A DNA stretch of 64,000 nucleotides from the NCBI RefSeq assembly GCF_000208745.1, contig NC_030855.1, positions 14,521,564-14,585,563 of the forward strand, given 5' to 3'. Source of the DNA: Theobroma cacao (taxonomy: Eukaryota > Streptophyta > Magnoliopsida > Malvales > Malvaceae). Of the stretch, positions 33,862 to 46,440 are shown one piece after another; position 1 is the first letter of the stretch, and every line of letters starts with the position of its first letter. A model generated the notes under the pieces. That model did not search any database and was not told where the DNA came from. It saw only the letters and a program-made list of their open reading frames with translations. Position numbers and translations under genes: made by a program.

Positions 33862-33869
33862 CTATATAA
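33862..33869 (+). promoter_or_regulatory. Probable TATA box of the ABC transporter gene
   Basis: CTATATAA lies 110 bp before the ATG, giving a predicted 5' UTR of about 80-90 nt. It is the best TATA-like word between the copia LTR and the start codon. Confidence 0.55.
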
Positions 33870-33979
33870 GTCTGCGAATATCGTATCTAAAAAAACATGT
33901 TTTCTTAAGTACTTTTCAAGCACAAGCAATAGAAGTTCTCTACTGGGATATCGCCATTGGTTTAGTTGCTAGAACATAA

Positions 33980-36900
33980 ATGGGAAGGGAGAATTTTAAT
34001 GAACTTGAAGGTAACACTTTGGAAAATTTTAGTACATCATTACATGATGAAGATGATGAAGAAGCTCTCAAGTGGGCTGCCCTTGAGAGACTTCCCACTT
34101 TCGATCGTGTAAAGAAAGGTTTGCTGCTAGGATCAAGGGGTCGGACTAGTGAAATTGATATAAAAAACCTTGACTTTCATGAAAGAATTAAGACCGTGGA
34201 AAGGTTGGTGAAGAATACTGAAGAAGAGAATGAAAAGTTCTTGTTGAAGCTCAGGAACCGGATTGATAGGTAGGTTTAAAATTTCTTTTGTTACTATCTT
34301 TTTTGCCTCGGCTAAAACGAAGGAGTCGAAACAGAAACATAATCTGCAAATGCACTATAAGAATGCCATTTTATATTCAAAATGCATAAAAGATCACTTG
34401 TGCAAGAAGCATGCTTATAGTTTGAACGTTGTTGTCTTTATATGTGATTTATTTTCAATTTTAGTGGTCAGCTTGATTGCTGTTTTGGATGCTTATCAGG
34501 GTTGGAATAAAGCTTCCCACCATTGAAGTTCGATTTGAGCATCTAAATGTTGATGCTGAAGCTTATGTGGGAAGCAGAGGTTTGCCTGCATTTTTAAGCT
34601 ATTATACTAATATGGTGGAGGTAATCATCCTCAAATATGGACTCTGTGTTTTGCTTCTTATACTCTTCAATATTACTAGTTGGTTGTCATTTTCTAATTT
34701 TCTGACTTTGTTCTGAAGAGCTTCCTCTGCTTCATCCACGTACTTCCGAGTAGAAAGAAACAAATCCGCATTCTTCAAGATGTTGGTGGAATTATAAAGC
34801 CTTCCAGGTGAGAAGGGGAGAAAAGTTCTTGAGACCTATATGATGTTGGTATATATGCCTTTTTCTTACTTTTGAATGTGGACTCTGAGTTGATGCAGAA
34901 TGACTTTGCTTTTGGGCCCTCCAAGCTCTGGAAAGACCACACTGCTATTGGCCTTGGCTGGGATGCTTGACCAAGATCTTAGGGTAAATGAGTTCTTTAT
35001 TGTTATTTTGTCAAGATTATTGGAATAGCGGACCTTGAAAGTAAATATCAATTAGTCTAGGCCTAACTTGAACCTGATCTTTATGCTTACTGCAAAATCA
35101 GTCCACCGGCAGGGTTACTTATAATGGCTATGACAAGCGGGAGTTTGTGCCTCAAAAATCTGCTGCGTATATCAGTCAACTTGATCTCCATATACCTGAA
35201 ATGACTGTCAGAGAGACCTTGGCTTTCTCTGCAAGATGCCAGGGTGTTGGATCACAATATGGTCAGTAGGAAAATTTACTTCTGTTGTGAGCAGACTTGC
35301 TCGAAATATTTCTCTATGCATGTGAATAGTTTTATCTTAAAACTTAACTTTTTTCGCTGAATTAGATATGTTGATGGAATTATTAAGAAGAGAGAAAGCA
35401 TCGAACATTAAGCCAGATCCTGATATTGATATTTTTATGAAGGTGAGTTAAATTACTTCAAATTTTTAGTTAGTCTTTTCTACAATAAACTGCTGCAAAA
35501 ATAAAGCAGCAGATCAACATTAGGTGCAGAACAAAATATGAAAAACTACAAAGAAATGAACTGAGAGTCAAACGAAAAGAAAAAGTATTAATGAGATAGT
35601 ATATAAACATATCAGTTTAAGTCAGTTTGCTTGCCTGGAATCCTTGATAGTCCACTAAGCTAAGCTGTAACATCCTTAGCAAGATAGGAAACAGGAGCTT
35701 CGTGTTATTAACACCTATTATGCTTGCTTTAATTTCTTTCTGTCTGGATGTAAAAAAGGTATTCAGAACAAATAAGAAAAAAGATGATTACAGAAATTAA
35801 TATACCTCCCAGAGAAGTTTTCGCTGAACCAAATACATATTTCTCGTCATTAGTAATCCTTTGTATCATAGAAGTATTTAAAACTCAAGTCCAAACTTGT
35901 ATTGAAAGAAGAATGGTTAGACAAGAAGTGTTCCTAGATTCCTCTTAAGCATTGTAAATTACACAAGTAGTTCTCCTTAAACAATGCCCAACTCTTCAAT
36001 CTTTTCAAAGTAGAAACTGTGTAACTTAAAGAAGAAAAAATATAGAAGAAAGCTTGTCTAGAATGGTTAATCAAGCAATAAAAGCATGGAAAAGCTAAAA
36101 CTATATCTGCTTGAGCCTCCCACTCAAGGATGCTAATCTTTGCAAAACCCTTGAAGCATCTTCTTTTTTTAAAATGTACTGATTTTGGAGTAACCCAAAA
36201 TATTGTGCCTTGCTTCTTTTGCAACTGGAAAACATTGCCTGCCCAGCTGGAGAAAACCAGAGAAAAGCAAGGGGAAGAGAGAATCTCAAAACTCAAATTT
36301 TTAGAGTCTATGAAAGTGCTGCAGCTCGGTAATATGAAAGTGCATTTACCCTTGCACCCGAATATTTGGATCATTGGTTGATACATGATCCCTGCTTAAA
36401 GAAAGGGCTCAAATCCCCCTTCTCCAATTATAAAAAAAAAATGCACATTATCCTCTTTGAGTGTCCCTTGCAGGGTTTGAATCCCTCTTCCTCCAATTAT
36501 AGTCATTTTGAAGATTTCTACGGAATCTCCCTTCCCACAATTATAGTCATTCTGTAGATTTCTATAAAAAAAAGATAGAATTTGCATTAGATATATACTA
36601 CTGATTTTTGTTTTCTACTCTTTTATTTGGACTTAGTAAAATTTCCATGCGAAGGCCCTTATAATAAGATGCAAATGGAGCATGAATTGTTTGTTCCTAT
36701 TTTTATTTGCTTCTAGTTTTAGTCTCTGTTTCAGCGAGTTTGGTTCTCGGAAAACCTTAAATGTTGACTGTGCTGGTTGATAATACTTCACAGCTTTATT
36801 GTTGTAATGAGTAATCATTCATAGCTTTATTGTTGCTATGCCATGTGTGGATGGCTGCTGGTTGCACTTATTTTGTACGTTTTATTCTATGCCAGACTGA

Positions 36901-39900
36901 TTCTAGACCGATTCTAGGCGTTGTAACTGAAACTTGGGTCATATCCCACACTATTTTCCTAGTGTTATATCAAATCCACATATTTGGCTGAAAAAAAAAA
37001 GTAATATTTGTACTTGGAACTTTTTTGACTTGGAAAGCCATACATTATGGGATTTCTTCATCATGAACCTTATTCTTGTGAACCTTGTTTAACTGAATGT
37101 TACATTGAAGCTCTCTGTTTGTTGTATATCGTCTTTTTTATTTTTTTTGGTTCATTTTCCCTAAGCACTGATATTTTTCAGGCTGCAGCTACAGAAGGCC
37201 AAGAGATGAGCATTATTGTGGATTATGTATTGAAGGTAAAATCACCACATATGATTAGCAAGCATTTTGTTATAAATGAAGCAACCAGATAGGATAATCT
37301 GCTACACTAAATACAGATTCTAGGTCTAGAAGTCTGTGCAGATACCTTGGTAGGGGATGCCATGTTAAGAGGTATATCTGGAGGGCAAAAGAAGCGCCTT
37401 ACTACAGGTAAATCAACTGATCTCTTAACCATTTTGTATATCTCTTTTCACATTATCACATTACTTACAGTATCTAGACTGGCTAAATTTAGGTGAAATG
37501 CTGGTTGGACCGGCAAAGGTGCTGTTAATGGATGAGATATCAACTGGGTTGGACAGCTCCACAACTTTCCAAGTTGTCAATGCAATCAAGAGATATGTCA
37601 ACATTCTTGATGGAACTGCTCTAATTTCTCTTTTACAGCCCCCGCCAGAGACTTACGACCTCTTCGATGACATTATCCTCCTCTCTGATGGACAAATTGT
37701 GTATCAAGGACCACGTGAATATGTCCTTGAATTTTTCGGATCCATGGGCTTTAAATGTCCTGAAAGGAAAGAAGTGGCCGATTTCCTGCAAGAAGTAAGA
37801 GTATATTATTGTATCAGACAATATAATAGTTAATACCTTTTGATCCAATAACTTTTCAACCCAAACCACATGAATCTCAAAATCTTAACACTCAAATTGT
37901 AATAGTGATTGAGACACTTATATAAACCCTAAGAATCACTTTCACATTCAATGTGGATGGGGTATTACACCTTTCTTTGTCTTTTGGCTGAAATCAAACA
38001 AACGAGATTTGAGTAGTGTTCTTTTCTTAAAGGTGACATCAAGGAAGGATCAGGAGCAGTACTGGGCTAATAAAGACGAGCCTTACCATTATGTTACAGC
38101 CAAAACATTTGCAGAGGCATTCAAGTCATTTCACATTGGCTTGAAACTCATAGTAGAGCTTCATACCCCATTCGATAAGAGCAAGAGTCATCGAGCTGCT
38201 CTGACATCCAAGAAGTATGGTGCTCGAAAGAAGGAGCTTGTGAAAGCTTGCTTATCAAGAGAACTCTTGTTGATGAAAAGAAATTCATTCGTCACCAAAT
38301 TCAAGCTCATGCAGGTGAGTATTTATGTCATTTCATGTTTGTAGCCAATGGCCAGTACAATGTTGTAATTATCCACTTTTCTTTTCAACATTTCAGATCT
38401 CAGCACTAGCATTTGTCTTTATGACAGTCTTTTTCCGAACTGAGATGCACCGGGACTCAATAAGTGATGGAGGGATCTTTATGGGTTCTCTATGCTTCTT
38501 GTTGTATCTTATGTTGTTTAATGGATTCTCGGAAATGGGCATGGTCATTGCAAAACTTCCAGTTTTCTATAAGCAAAGGGCTCTTCTCTTTTATCCTCCA
38601 TGGGCTTATGCTCTGCCCTCGTGGTTCCTTAGGATTCCCATTACAGTTATAGAAGTAGCCGTCTTCGTTGTCCCCATTTATTATGTCACTGGTTATGATC
38701 CAAATATTGGCAGGTATTACCTAAATAAATGTAATCAATTACCAAATGACTTGTTCAATTAATAATTTTTTTGTATGACAATGTGAGATAACAACTTGCA
38801 GGTTCTTCAGACTGTATCTTCAACTCCTACTTATGAAAGTGATGGCATCTGCATTCTTCCGATTCTTGGGGGCAGTTGGTAGGACTGCGATTGTTGGGAA
38901 CACATTTGGTGCTCTGGCTTTGATGACTATTTTGATTTTTGGTGGATATATGCTCTCACGAGGTGAATTCAAAATAAATTTTGATAGAAAGTATAGGGAG
39001 CTGAAGGTTTTCTACTGAAGAGCATGGTAAGAAATATATTAATTTCTCTTTTGGTACTCACAGATAATGTGAAGAAATGGTGGATCTGGCTTTACTGGTT
39101 GTCGCCTGCAATGTATGGACAAAATGCACTAGCAGTAAATGAGTTCCTTGGAAACAGCTGGAAACATCCCGTATGTTTCTTGTTTTCTTTCCAACATAGA
39201 CCTTAACTTGTCCTTGCAAATTAAAATCATGCTAATTATATCTCACTTTATTTTTGTGTCGAAGGTTTATCCAAATTCAACAAAACCAATTGGAGTTGCT
39301 GTTTTGGAAGCTCGTGGAATGTTTCCATTTTCATATTGGTATTGGCTAGGAATTGGAGCAACAATTGGATTCACACTACTATACAATTGTCTCTTTACTA
39401 TTGCCCTTACTTATCTCAAACGTACTACTCAGCACCGTACTTCTGTAAATTTTTCTAACAGGGAAATGACTTCGAATTAAGATTTTTTTTTTCTTTTTCC
39501 TCTTGTGGATGAAAATTTCAGCGATTGAGAAGCGTGAGTCCTTTATATCAGAAGAAACATTGAAAAGTAGATGGGTAGATAATATTGGAGCAACAATTGA
39601 GCTTCCTCATCAAGGGAGAAGATCTGTTGGTGGGACTGAATCTGCAGGTGATGAATCTCCTTTTTGTTTTTGTGAAGTGATCACTTGAAACATCAGCTGC
39701 TATTTGTCAGTTAGTTTTATTTTCCTTCCATGATGCATATGTTTACACATACACTACCCTAAGTGATTAATTTTTTTGAATGGGAATCGCATACAACTTT
39801 TAGAGAGAGGAATTGGGATGATGAGAAGAGTCTCTTCTGCCATAACATTGACAACAACTGGGACCAATTCGGAGGTACACCAATCACAACCCAAAAGAAG

Positions 39901-42900
39901 AGGAATGATTCTTCCGTTTGAACTACATTCTATCACTTTTGACGAAATTAGATACTTCATCGACATGCCGCAGGTAACTTCAATTTATGAAAAAATATAA
40001 CCAGAAGCTAAAACTGGCTTGATGAATATTTAGGAACTAAAAAATGGCTGTTGTAATTGGACTTGCAGGAAATGAAAGAACAAGGCATTAATGAAGACAG
40101 ATTGGAGCTGTTAAAGGGTGTGAGTGGCACTTTTAGGCCCGGTGTTCTTACAGCTCTTATGGGGGTTAGTGGTGCTGGTAAAACCACTTTGATGGATGTT
40201 CTAGCTGGTAGGAAAACTGGTGGATACATTGAGGGTACCATAACAGTTTCTGGTTACCCAAAGAAGCAAGAAACATTTGCTCGAATTTTTGGTTATTGTG
40301 AACAGAATGACATTCACTCTCCCTATGTTACTGTCTTCGAGTCCTTGGTCTACTCAGCATGGCTTCGGCTACCTCTTGAAGTTGATTCTGAAACTCGAAA
40401 GGTCAATTAATTTGAAACAATAATCTTTATCTTGGGTGACTAATGGAGGTGCAAAAATGTTAACATCTTGGTTACTTTGCCAACAGGCTAATTTAATTCC
40501 TAATATTATACATTTTTGCTGGTGTTTGGCTAGGACTGTCAGCTTTTCTTGGATAATTGGAAAAGTGAGCCTAGTTTAAGCATTTCTCATGGGATAGTCT
40601 AGCAAAAAGGCTATTCTCTGTGCGTTCAATTTTCCATGTTATTTATCATCTTAAGAGAGATTGTTATTATAGCTGCACATGGTGTTGATCAAACTTGCCT
40701 CATGAACTAGCTAGGCATGCTTTAATTAAACTTATGTTTGTTGATAGACTACAAGATGATTGAGTTCAATTATTTCTATTGGAGGAATCTACATTAAATT
40801 GCCATAATTGTGTTCAATTAGTGTCTGCAGATCTTTGTTGAGGAGGTAATGGAACTTGTGGAACTGTCCTCATTGAGGGAAGCACTTGTTGGGTTGCCAG
40901 GTGTGAATGGCCTGTCACTGGAGCAGCGCAAGAGATTGACTGTTGCCGTTGAGCTTATGTCAAACCCCTCCATAATTTTCATGGATGAGCCAACCTCAGG
41001 ACTTGATGCAAGAGCCGCAGCCATTGTGATGAGAACAGTTAGAAATACTGTTGACACTGGAAGAACAGTAGTGTGTACAATCCATCAGCCAAGCATTGAC
41101 ATCTTTGAATCTTTTGATGAGGTTGGTTTGACTAGAGAGTTTCAATAAGTATAACATTTACCATTGTTTTTGTGAGATCTTGAAATATTTTACCCAAGAA
41201 TACAGCTATATCTAATGACACGAGGAGGACAAGAAATATATGTTGGGCCATTGGGTCAGCACTCTTGCCACCTAATTACGTATTTTGAGGTACGAAGCAA
41301 ACGAGTCAAAAGTTGCTAACGGTGTTAAAATTAGTTCTTTCTTCAACATTCAATCCTTTGTGTAACTGCTATTTTATTTTGATTCTCTTTGATCCTTTTC
41401 GTTTCGTTTTTGCTTTTAATATTTGACATGCAAATCTATAAATTTTCATAATCCAGGGTATAGAAGGAGTAGGAAAAATCAAGGATGGTTATAATCCAGC
41501 AACATGGGCTTTAGAGGTTGCAACTTCTGTCCAAGCCGCACTTGGAATAAATTTCAATGATGTTTACCGTAATTCAGAACTATACAGGTGTGTTATAGAC
41601 TATTCAACTGTAATGATTTCAGTAGCTTAGCTGTGTCTCAGGTGAGTGTCTAAAAAATAAATAAAAAGAGAATGATCAATAATGAGCCCAAAGTGACCCT
41701 TAATTAGAATAAGCTAGATGTGTTACCGAAGTTCTAATCTGTCCTTGCATTCTGAACAGGAGAAATAAAGCTCTCATTAAAGAGCTAAGCACCCCCTCTC
41801 CAGGATCGAAGGACCTGTATTTTGTTACAAAATACTCACAGCCATTCTTCATCCAATTCAAAGCTTGCTTATGGAAACAGCATTGTTCATATTGGCGCAA
41901 CACATCATACACTGCTTTTAGACTTTTCTTTACAGCATTTGCAGCTTTGATATTTGGAAGTATGTTTTGGGACCTCGGCTCCAAATGGTAAGGCCAAAGA
42001 TAAATTTTCTTTGGTTGGAAACCAAATATAAGTAAATTGTAGTTTCAAGTATAATATCTCGCTACGTATACTAATCTGTTATTCACATCATTCTGATATC
42101 ATTGTTGATAGGAAGAGGCAACAAGATTTATTTAATGCAATGGGTGCTATGTACACTTCTGTTATCTTCATTGGTGTTAACAACACCTTTTCAGTGATGC
42201 CAATAATTGCTGTGGAACGAACAGTCTTTTATAGAGAAAGGGCCGCTAGAATGTATTCAGCCATGGCATATACCCTTGCACAGGTAACTAGCTAGTTCCT
42301 TAGATTTTTCTTTCTTTTAATCATAGGTTAAACAAGCAAACACAATATACAACTAAACATTATTCTCCGCCTGCTTGCCTCGGACTAAAACAAAACATGC
42401 TTCTCTTTTTTGGTTTAGGCTATGATTGAGCTCCCTTATCTTTTTGTACAAGCAGTGGTGTTTGGTGTTATCATTTATGCAATGATTGGATTTCAGTGGA
42501 ATGCTGCTAAGTTCTTCTGGTATATGTTCATCATGTATTTTAACTTGTCGGGCTACACCTTTTATGGTATGATGGTCGTGGCATTGACACCAAACTTGCA
42601 AGTTGCATATATAGTTTCCACTGCAGTCTATGGACTATGGAGCCTGTTTGCAGGATTTTTGATTCCAAGACCTGTGAGTTTTCTTGATCTCATTATTCTT
42701 GAATGTATTTTTACATTCTCTTCATTTTCGGCACATGCAAATACATTAGCCCTGCACTCCTTTAAACCTCAATCTTCTCACGGTTTAACATTATACCTTT
42801 CAAGTTGAAACTCAAGTTTTAATAGTAACATCCCTTTCAGATTTCAGTAATTTTGAGCTGTTACCAATTTTTATTATTCTTCTTCTTGAAATATAGAGAA

Positions 42901-43154
42901 TTCCAGTGTGGTGGAGATGGTATTATTGGGCATGTCCACTTGCTTGGACCTTATATGGATTGATTACCTCACAATTCGGAGATGTGAAGGACACGCTTGA
43001 CACAAATGAAACAGTGCAAAGTTTTATCAGAAGTTATTATGGTTTCAGACATGATTTCCTTGGGGTTGTTGCTGCTGTAATGGTTGCATTCCCAGCATTC
43101 TATGCTCTCACCTTTGCTTTTTCAATAAAGGTGCTTAATTTCCAGAAGAGGTGA
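33980..43154 (+). CDS. Full-size ABCG transporter, pleiotropic drug resistance (PDR) type, 24 exons
   Basis: Predicted ATP-driven plasma-membrane exporter of 1446 residues, the usual PDR length. Exons by my reading: 33980-34269, 34500-34620, 34719-34807, 34899-34983, 35102-35261, 35366-35442, 37182-37235, 37317-37407, 37493-37794, 38033-38314, 38397-38713, 38802-38962, 39064-39170, 39265-39421, 39522-39647, 39804-39973, 40069-40401, 40831-41121, 41206-41289, 41457-41587, 41760-41987, 42112-42283, 42419-42673, 42897-43154. All introns are GT-AG and phases match; the total, 4341 nt, is divisible by three. The start is [10 protein letters not shown]; the N-terminal [20 protein letters not shown] block is characteristic of plant PDRs. 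The order is NBD1-TMD1-NBD2-TMD2, the reverse (ABCG) topology. The end, [11 protein letters not shown], is a typical PDR C-terminus. The substrate cannot be read from sequence; relatives export terpenoids, phenolics, hormones or xenobiotics. No stop or frameshift: apparently functional. Confidence 0.95.
34899..39421 (+). other. N-terminal half of the PDR transporter: NBD1 and TMD1
   Basis: Exons 4-9 carry NBD1: Walker A GPPSSGKT (residues 173-180), Q-loop region [23 protein letters not shown] signature ISGGQ (312-316) and Walker B LLMDE (D336, E337), followed by [13 protein letters not shown] and [14 protein letters not shown]. All catalytic motifs are complete. Exons 10-14 carry the first membrane domain, with hydrophobic stretches in [59 protein letters not shown], then [18 protein letters not shown] and a hydrophobic segment before the exon 14 end. 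Confidence 0.9.
35443..37181 (+). other. Intron 6 of the PDR gene, 1.74 kb
   Basis: By far the longest of the 23 introns; most others are 80-240 bp and the next largest is about 430 bp. It contains a three-fold imperfect repeat around TCCAATTATA / ACAATTATAGTCATT (36420-36560) but no coding motif. The ORFs of up to 150 codons on either strand near 35934-36587 have no recognisable domain and are taken as chance. An old insertion is possible but no borders are visible. Confidence 0.7.
40069..43154 (+). other. C-terminal half of the PDR transporter: NBD2 and TMD2
   Basis: Exon 17 has Walker A GVSGAGKT (895-902) followed by [16 protein letters not shown]. Exon 18 has the signature LSLEQ (1002-1006; plant PDRs usually read LSTEQ) and Walker B IIFMDE (D1026, E1027), then [20 protein letters not shown] and [16 protein letters not shown]. 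Exon 19 gives [13 protein letters not shown]. Exons 21-24 hold the second membrane domain: [35 protein letters not shown], the hydrophobic [20 protein letters not shown], and [20 protein letters not shown]. Exon 16 and the start of exon 17 form the linker after TMD1. Confidence 0.9.
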
Positions 43155-43253
43155 CAAGATTGTTGCGTACAAATAATGTAAAATTTACATGTCTGATCAC
43201 ATGTATTACTTTAATAGATGGGGTCTTTCTGCTGTGAAAAATGAAATTGTATC
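43155..43253 (+). other. 3' UTR of the PDR gene, proximal part
   Basis: 99 bp from the stop codon to the solo LTR. The UTR continues after the LTR at 46363, as shown by the GTATC target duplication. Confidence 0.65.
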
Positions 43254-46200
43254 TGTCAAGCCCGACCTTATAAAATACTTTCCATGTCATTCATATGATT
43301 GACAATATGCTTGCATACTTGGAATGCCTCGAAAGAAAAATCGTTAAAAGACGACAATGTACCAAATGGTACAATTAAGTTAATTTAAGCCTCAAACTAG
43401 ATCAAATAGAGAATTTAAAATGAAATTAAGAATATTAAAGTCCCAGAATGATTTAATATGGTGATTTGGAGTTTGAGGATCAATTTGGAGTCCAACCGAA
43501 ATTTTTACTGTTTAGGGACAAAATGGTCATTTGCCACCTAGGGACACAATGGAAATTTTTAGAAAAGAATTTTTTTTTGGCCCCATTTGACTTATTGGAG
43601 TATAATTTGAGGGTTTGGCAGTGAAAAAGTTTAATTTCGGTGATTTCTAGAGTGTAGGGACAAAAAAATCGTAATTTTACAACTCGCGGACAAAATTTGA
43701 GATTTTGAGAGAATTTAGATCAAATTTGATAAATTGGAGAATGGTATGAGTATAAGGAATGAAAAATATGTCTATGGGCAATTTTTCAGTTTTTGAGGTA
43801 AAAATGTAATTTTTGACTTTTACGGGGGTAAAAGTGTAAATTTCAAAAATTACTCCACCAAGACTTTGGATAAGTTTGAGAATTTTATCTAAGCTATGGA
43901 TATGTGGGACAAGTGCATGGTGAAAATTTGGAAACAATTGGATGGCTAGAATTTAAGGAATTAATAAAACATTAAAAAAATAAATAAAATAATATTATAT
44001 TATTTTAGCCATTAAAAAGGTCAAAATTCCAGAATTCTCATCTTTTTCAGCAGTCCAAACCAGTGGAGAAAAGGGGGAAAAAAACAAATAAGAACCCTAC
44101 CTGAAAATTTGGGAAAAATCAAGAGAAATCAAGAAATTAAGCATTAAAAAGGTAAATTTCATTGATTTTCCTTGTGATTTTCACTACCCATGCATTTTTT
44201 TCTCATTTCCATGCAAAATTAGAAAGTGGGTATGGACACCCATGCTGGCCAAACCTCCATGGATGAGTTTTGAGCTTGATTTTTGGTTGATTATAATTGA
44301 ATTAAGTGATTTTAGTTAAGTTGTATTGAAATATAGTAAAAATAAGCTAGAGATATAATTTTCTCCCATTGAAACCCATTATGCCGAATTTTCTAGGGGA
44401 ATATTGGCTGCTGATCTTGATGTTTATTTGAGGAATTATGATGAATAATGATGAATTATGAGCCTAGAAAAATAATGGGAATTTTCGGAGCAAAAATATG
44501 AATTTTTACCCACTAGGGGTATTTTCGTAATTTGCTATCGAGACTGATAATTTGCACCACACTGAGGGACATTAAGTCAATTTGGGTGCAATTGAGGTAT
44601 AGAAACTGAAAAAAATTAATTTGGAGTTTAAACGGACGCGTATATCGATTTATCGGGTAAAAGACCGAAATAGGCTAACACCGCATTTAGGCAAAAATTT
44701 AGACATTTTTGCATTCCATATCAAGCATTAGTAGTCTAAATTAGTTTAATTTCAATTTAGTACCAATGTGGTGAATTTCTCGATTTTGTACTGTGTCAAG
44801 GTGGTGAGTCCTCCGATAAAGGCAAGGGAATTGCACCCGAGGACCAGTAGTCTGAGTATTTCGAAAATCCCCACTCTAGACACGGTGAGTAACCTTACCA
44901 TCATTTTAATTATCTAAAGTATGTTTTTATTCGGTTTTGGTGAATTTTATGAAAATGAGTTCAAATGGTAAATTTTTATGTTTTGTAAACAAAATGAGTT
45001 TAAATGAAAATATTTTATAAATTGTCTTGAAACGAAATAACGATTTTGAAAATAGAGTAATTGGAGACCACTGATATGTTGTAAATTTAAAATTGAATTA
45101 ATGGCTTATGTTATTGTATTGGCATGACTGGCTGGGCTGTGTTTTTTATGAATTATATGAATTGCTTTATTTTACCCTTGCAGGCTGGGTAGTAATATAT
45201 TAGCCCTGTCATGCTGTCAAAATTTTATTGTATGGTGGGTTTGACCTGCTGCAGTGGGCTGGATTCTGTGGACTAGCCTATTAGAGGGGCACGGAATCCT
45301 GTTATATTTTTACCTCGGTTGGAGAGGCGAGTAGGGTAACTCCTGAGGTATAACTTTTAGAGTTCACTTCACGCCAAACCACCTCGTGAAGGGGAACTCG
45401 GCCAACGTCAAGGAATGGCTATGTTTTCAAAATAAAAACATGACTTTCTAATAGCCTTGGCGGACTCAGTTGGGATAGCCCTCGGCCAAGGTATCCCAAA
45501 TAACTGAGTATGATAATAATTTTTGGCATGAGCCAAGCTTTTTAAGAAATTCATAAGCCATACTGATTACTTGCTTTAAATAAATTGATTTCATTTGGTT
45601 GAAATAAGTTGAAAGATGATAAATTACAGTTTGATGAAATGTTTTAATAGTCTCCTTTTACTCGACTTTAGATATTTTGAGTGATGTTTGTTTACTCACT
45701 GGGATTTTATAATCTCACCACCCTCATTTCCACCCATTTCAGGCTCAGAATAGATTGTAGATAACTGATATCGGCGAGGATTACAGTTGAACTTGCCACA
45801 TCCAAAGACTGTAGGTTCATTTCTTTTGATACTTTTGGTCATTCGTGGGCCCACGTGTCACTGTAAATTAAATTCTATACTTTGGTTATCTGTATTACGG
45901 TATGTAAGAATTTATTTTGCTTTTACGCTATAAAAATTATTTATGCAGTGTTCTTAAAATATCGTTTTATGTGAAAATTGAATATTTTATTGAATATTTT
46001 TATTTTATTATAACAGTCATAATTCCATTTTAAACGAATGTTTTAGACATCCAAAATTATTTTTGATTAAGAAATATGTGTTTTCCACTTACATACTATA
46101 TTTTTAGATGATTTTTGAGATTTTTGGGATAAATGACAAAAATACCCCTGTGAGACGGAAATTATTATTTCATTTGTTTAAGTTGGAAACAGTTTAAAAT

Positions 46201-46357
46201 CTTTTAAAATGTGGTATTTGGAAACAGTTACCCACAGGAGAAATGAGAAGCTGATATTAAAGCCTTGCGGGGTTCCAATTGACATTCTGGGTAATGAATG
46301 TCGATCGAGACGTCGCGACGATTGTCACGGGCTCGATGGGAGTTTCGAGTCGTGACA
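43254..46357 (+). mobile_element. Family A solo LTR, 3104 bp, with target duplication GTATC
   Basis: It starts TGTCAAGCCCGACC at 43254 and ends GAGTCGTGACA at 46357, with GTATC on both sides (43249-43253 and 46358-46362). There is no internal region, primer site or polypurine tract, so it is a solo LTR. The sequence is recognisably shared with 49607-52584, 56796-59978 (inverted) and 60834-64000, including the CAGTGGGC ... CTATTAGAGGGGCACGG core. It sits in the 3' UTR region of the PDR gene, same orientation. Confidence 0.92.
45251..45508 (+). promoter_or_regulatory. Conserved structured core of family A LTR
   Basis: A GC-richer 260-bp block shared by all four family A copies (51471-51747, 57450-57712 inverted, 62903-63170). 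It holds CTATTAGAGGGGCACGG, an inverted pair CGTCAAGG / CCTTGGCG enclosing ATGTTTT / AAAACAT, and a hairpin GGGATA ... TATCCC around CTCGGCCAAGG. A function is inferred only from conservation. Confidence 0.5.
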
Positions 46358-46429
46358 GTATCCATCCGCTGCAAATGGTAGATAAGGAAAGAGGTGTCTT
46401 CCAACTTAATTTCATAATTCTTCCCCCTC

Positions 46430-46435
46430 AATAAA
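46430..46435 (+). terminator. Probable native poly(A) signal of the PDR gene
   Basis: AATAAA in the segment right of the solo LTR. Before the insertion it would have been about 170 bp after the stop codon; it is now about 3.3 kb away. Confidence 0.45.
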
Positions 46436-46440
46436 ATGAA

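Noticed and set aside
33776..33979. 67-codon ORF just before the PDR start
   Set aside because: It overlaps the predicted TATA box and 5' UTR and shows no motif.
35934..36587. ORFs on both strands within intron 6 of the PDR gene
   Set aside because: No recognisable domain, both strands open over the same stretch, and inside an intron bounded by good GT-AG sites that keep the PDR frame.
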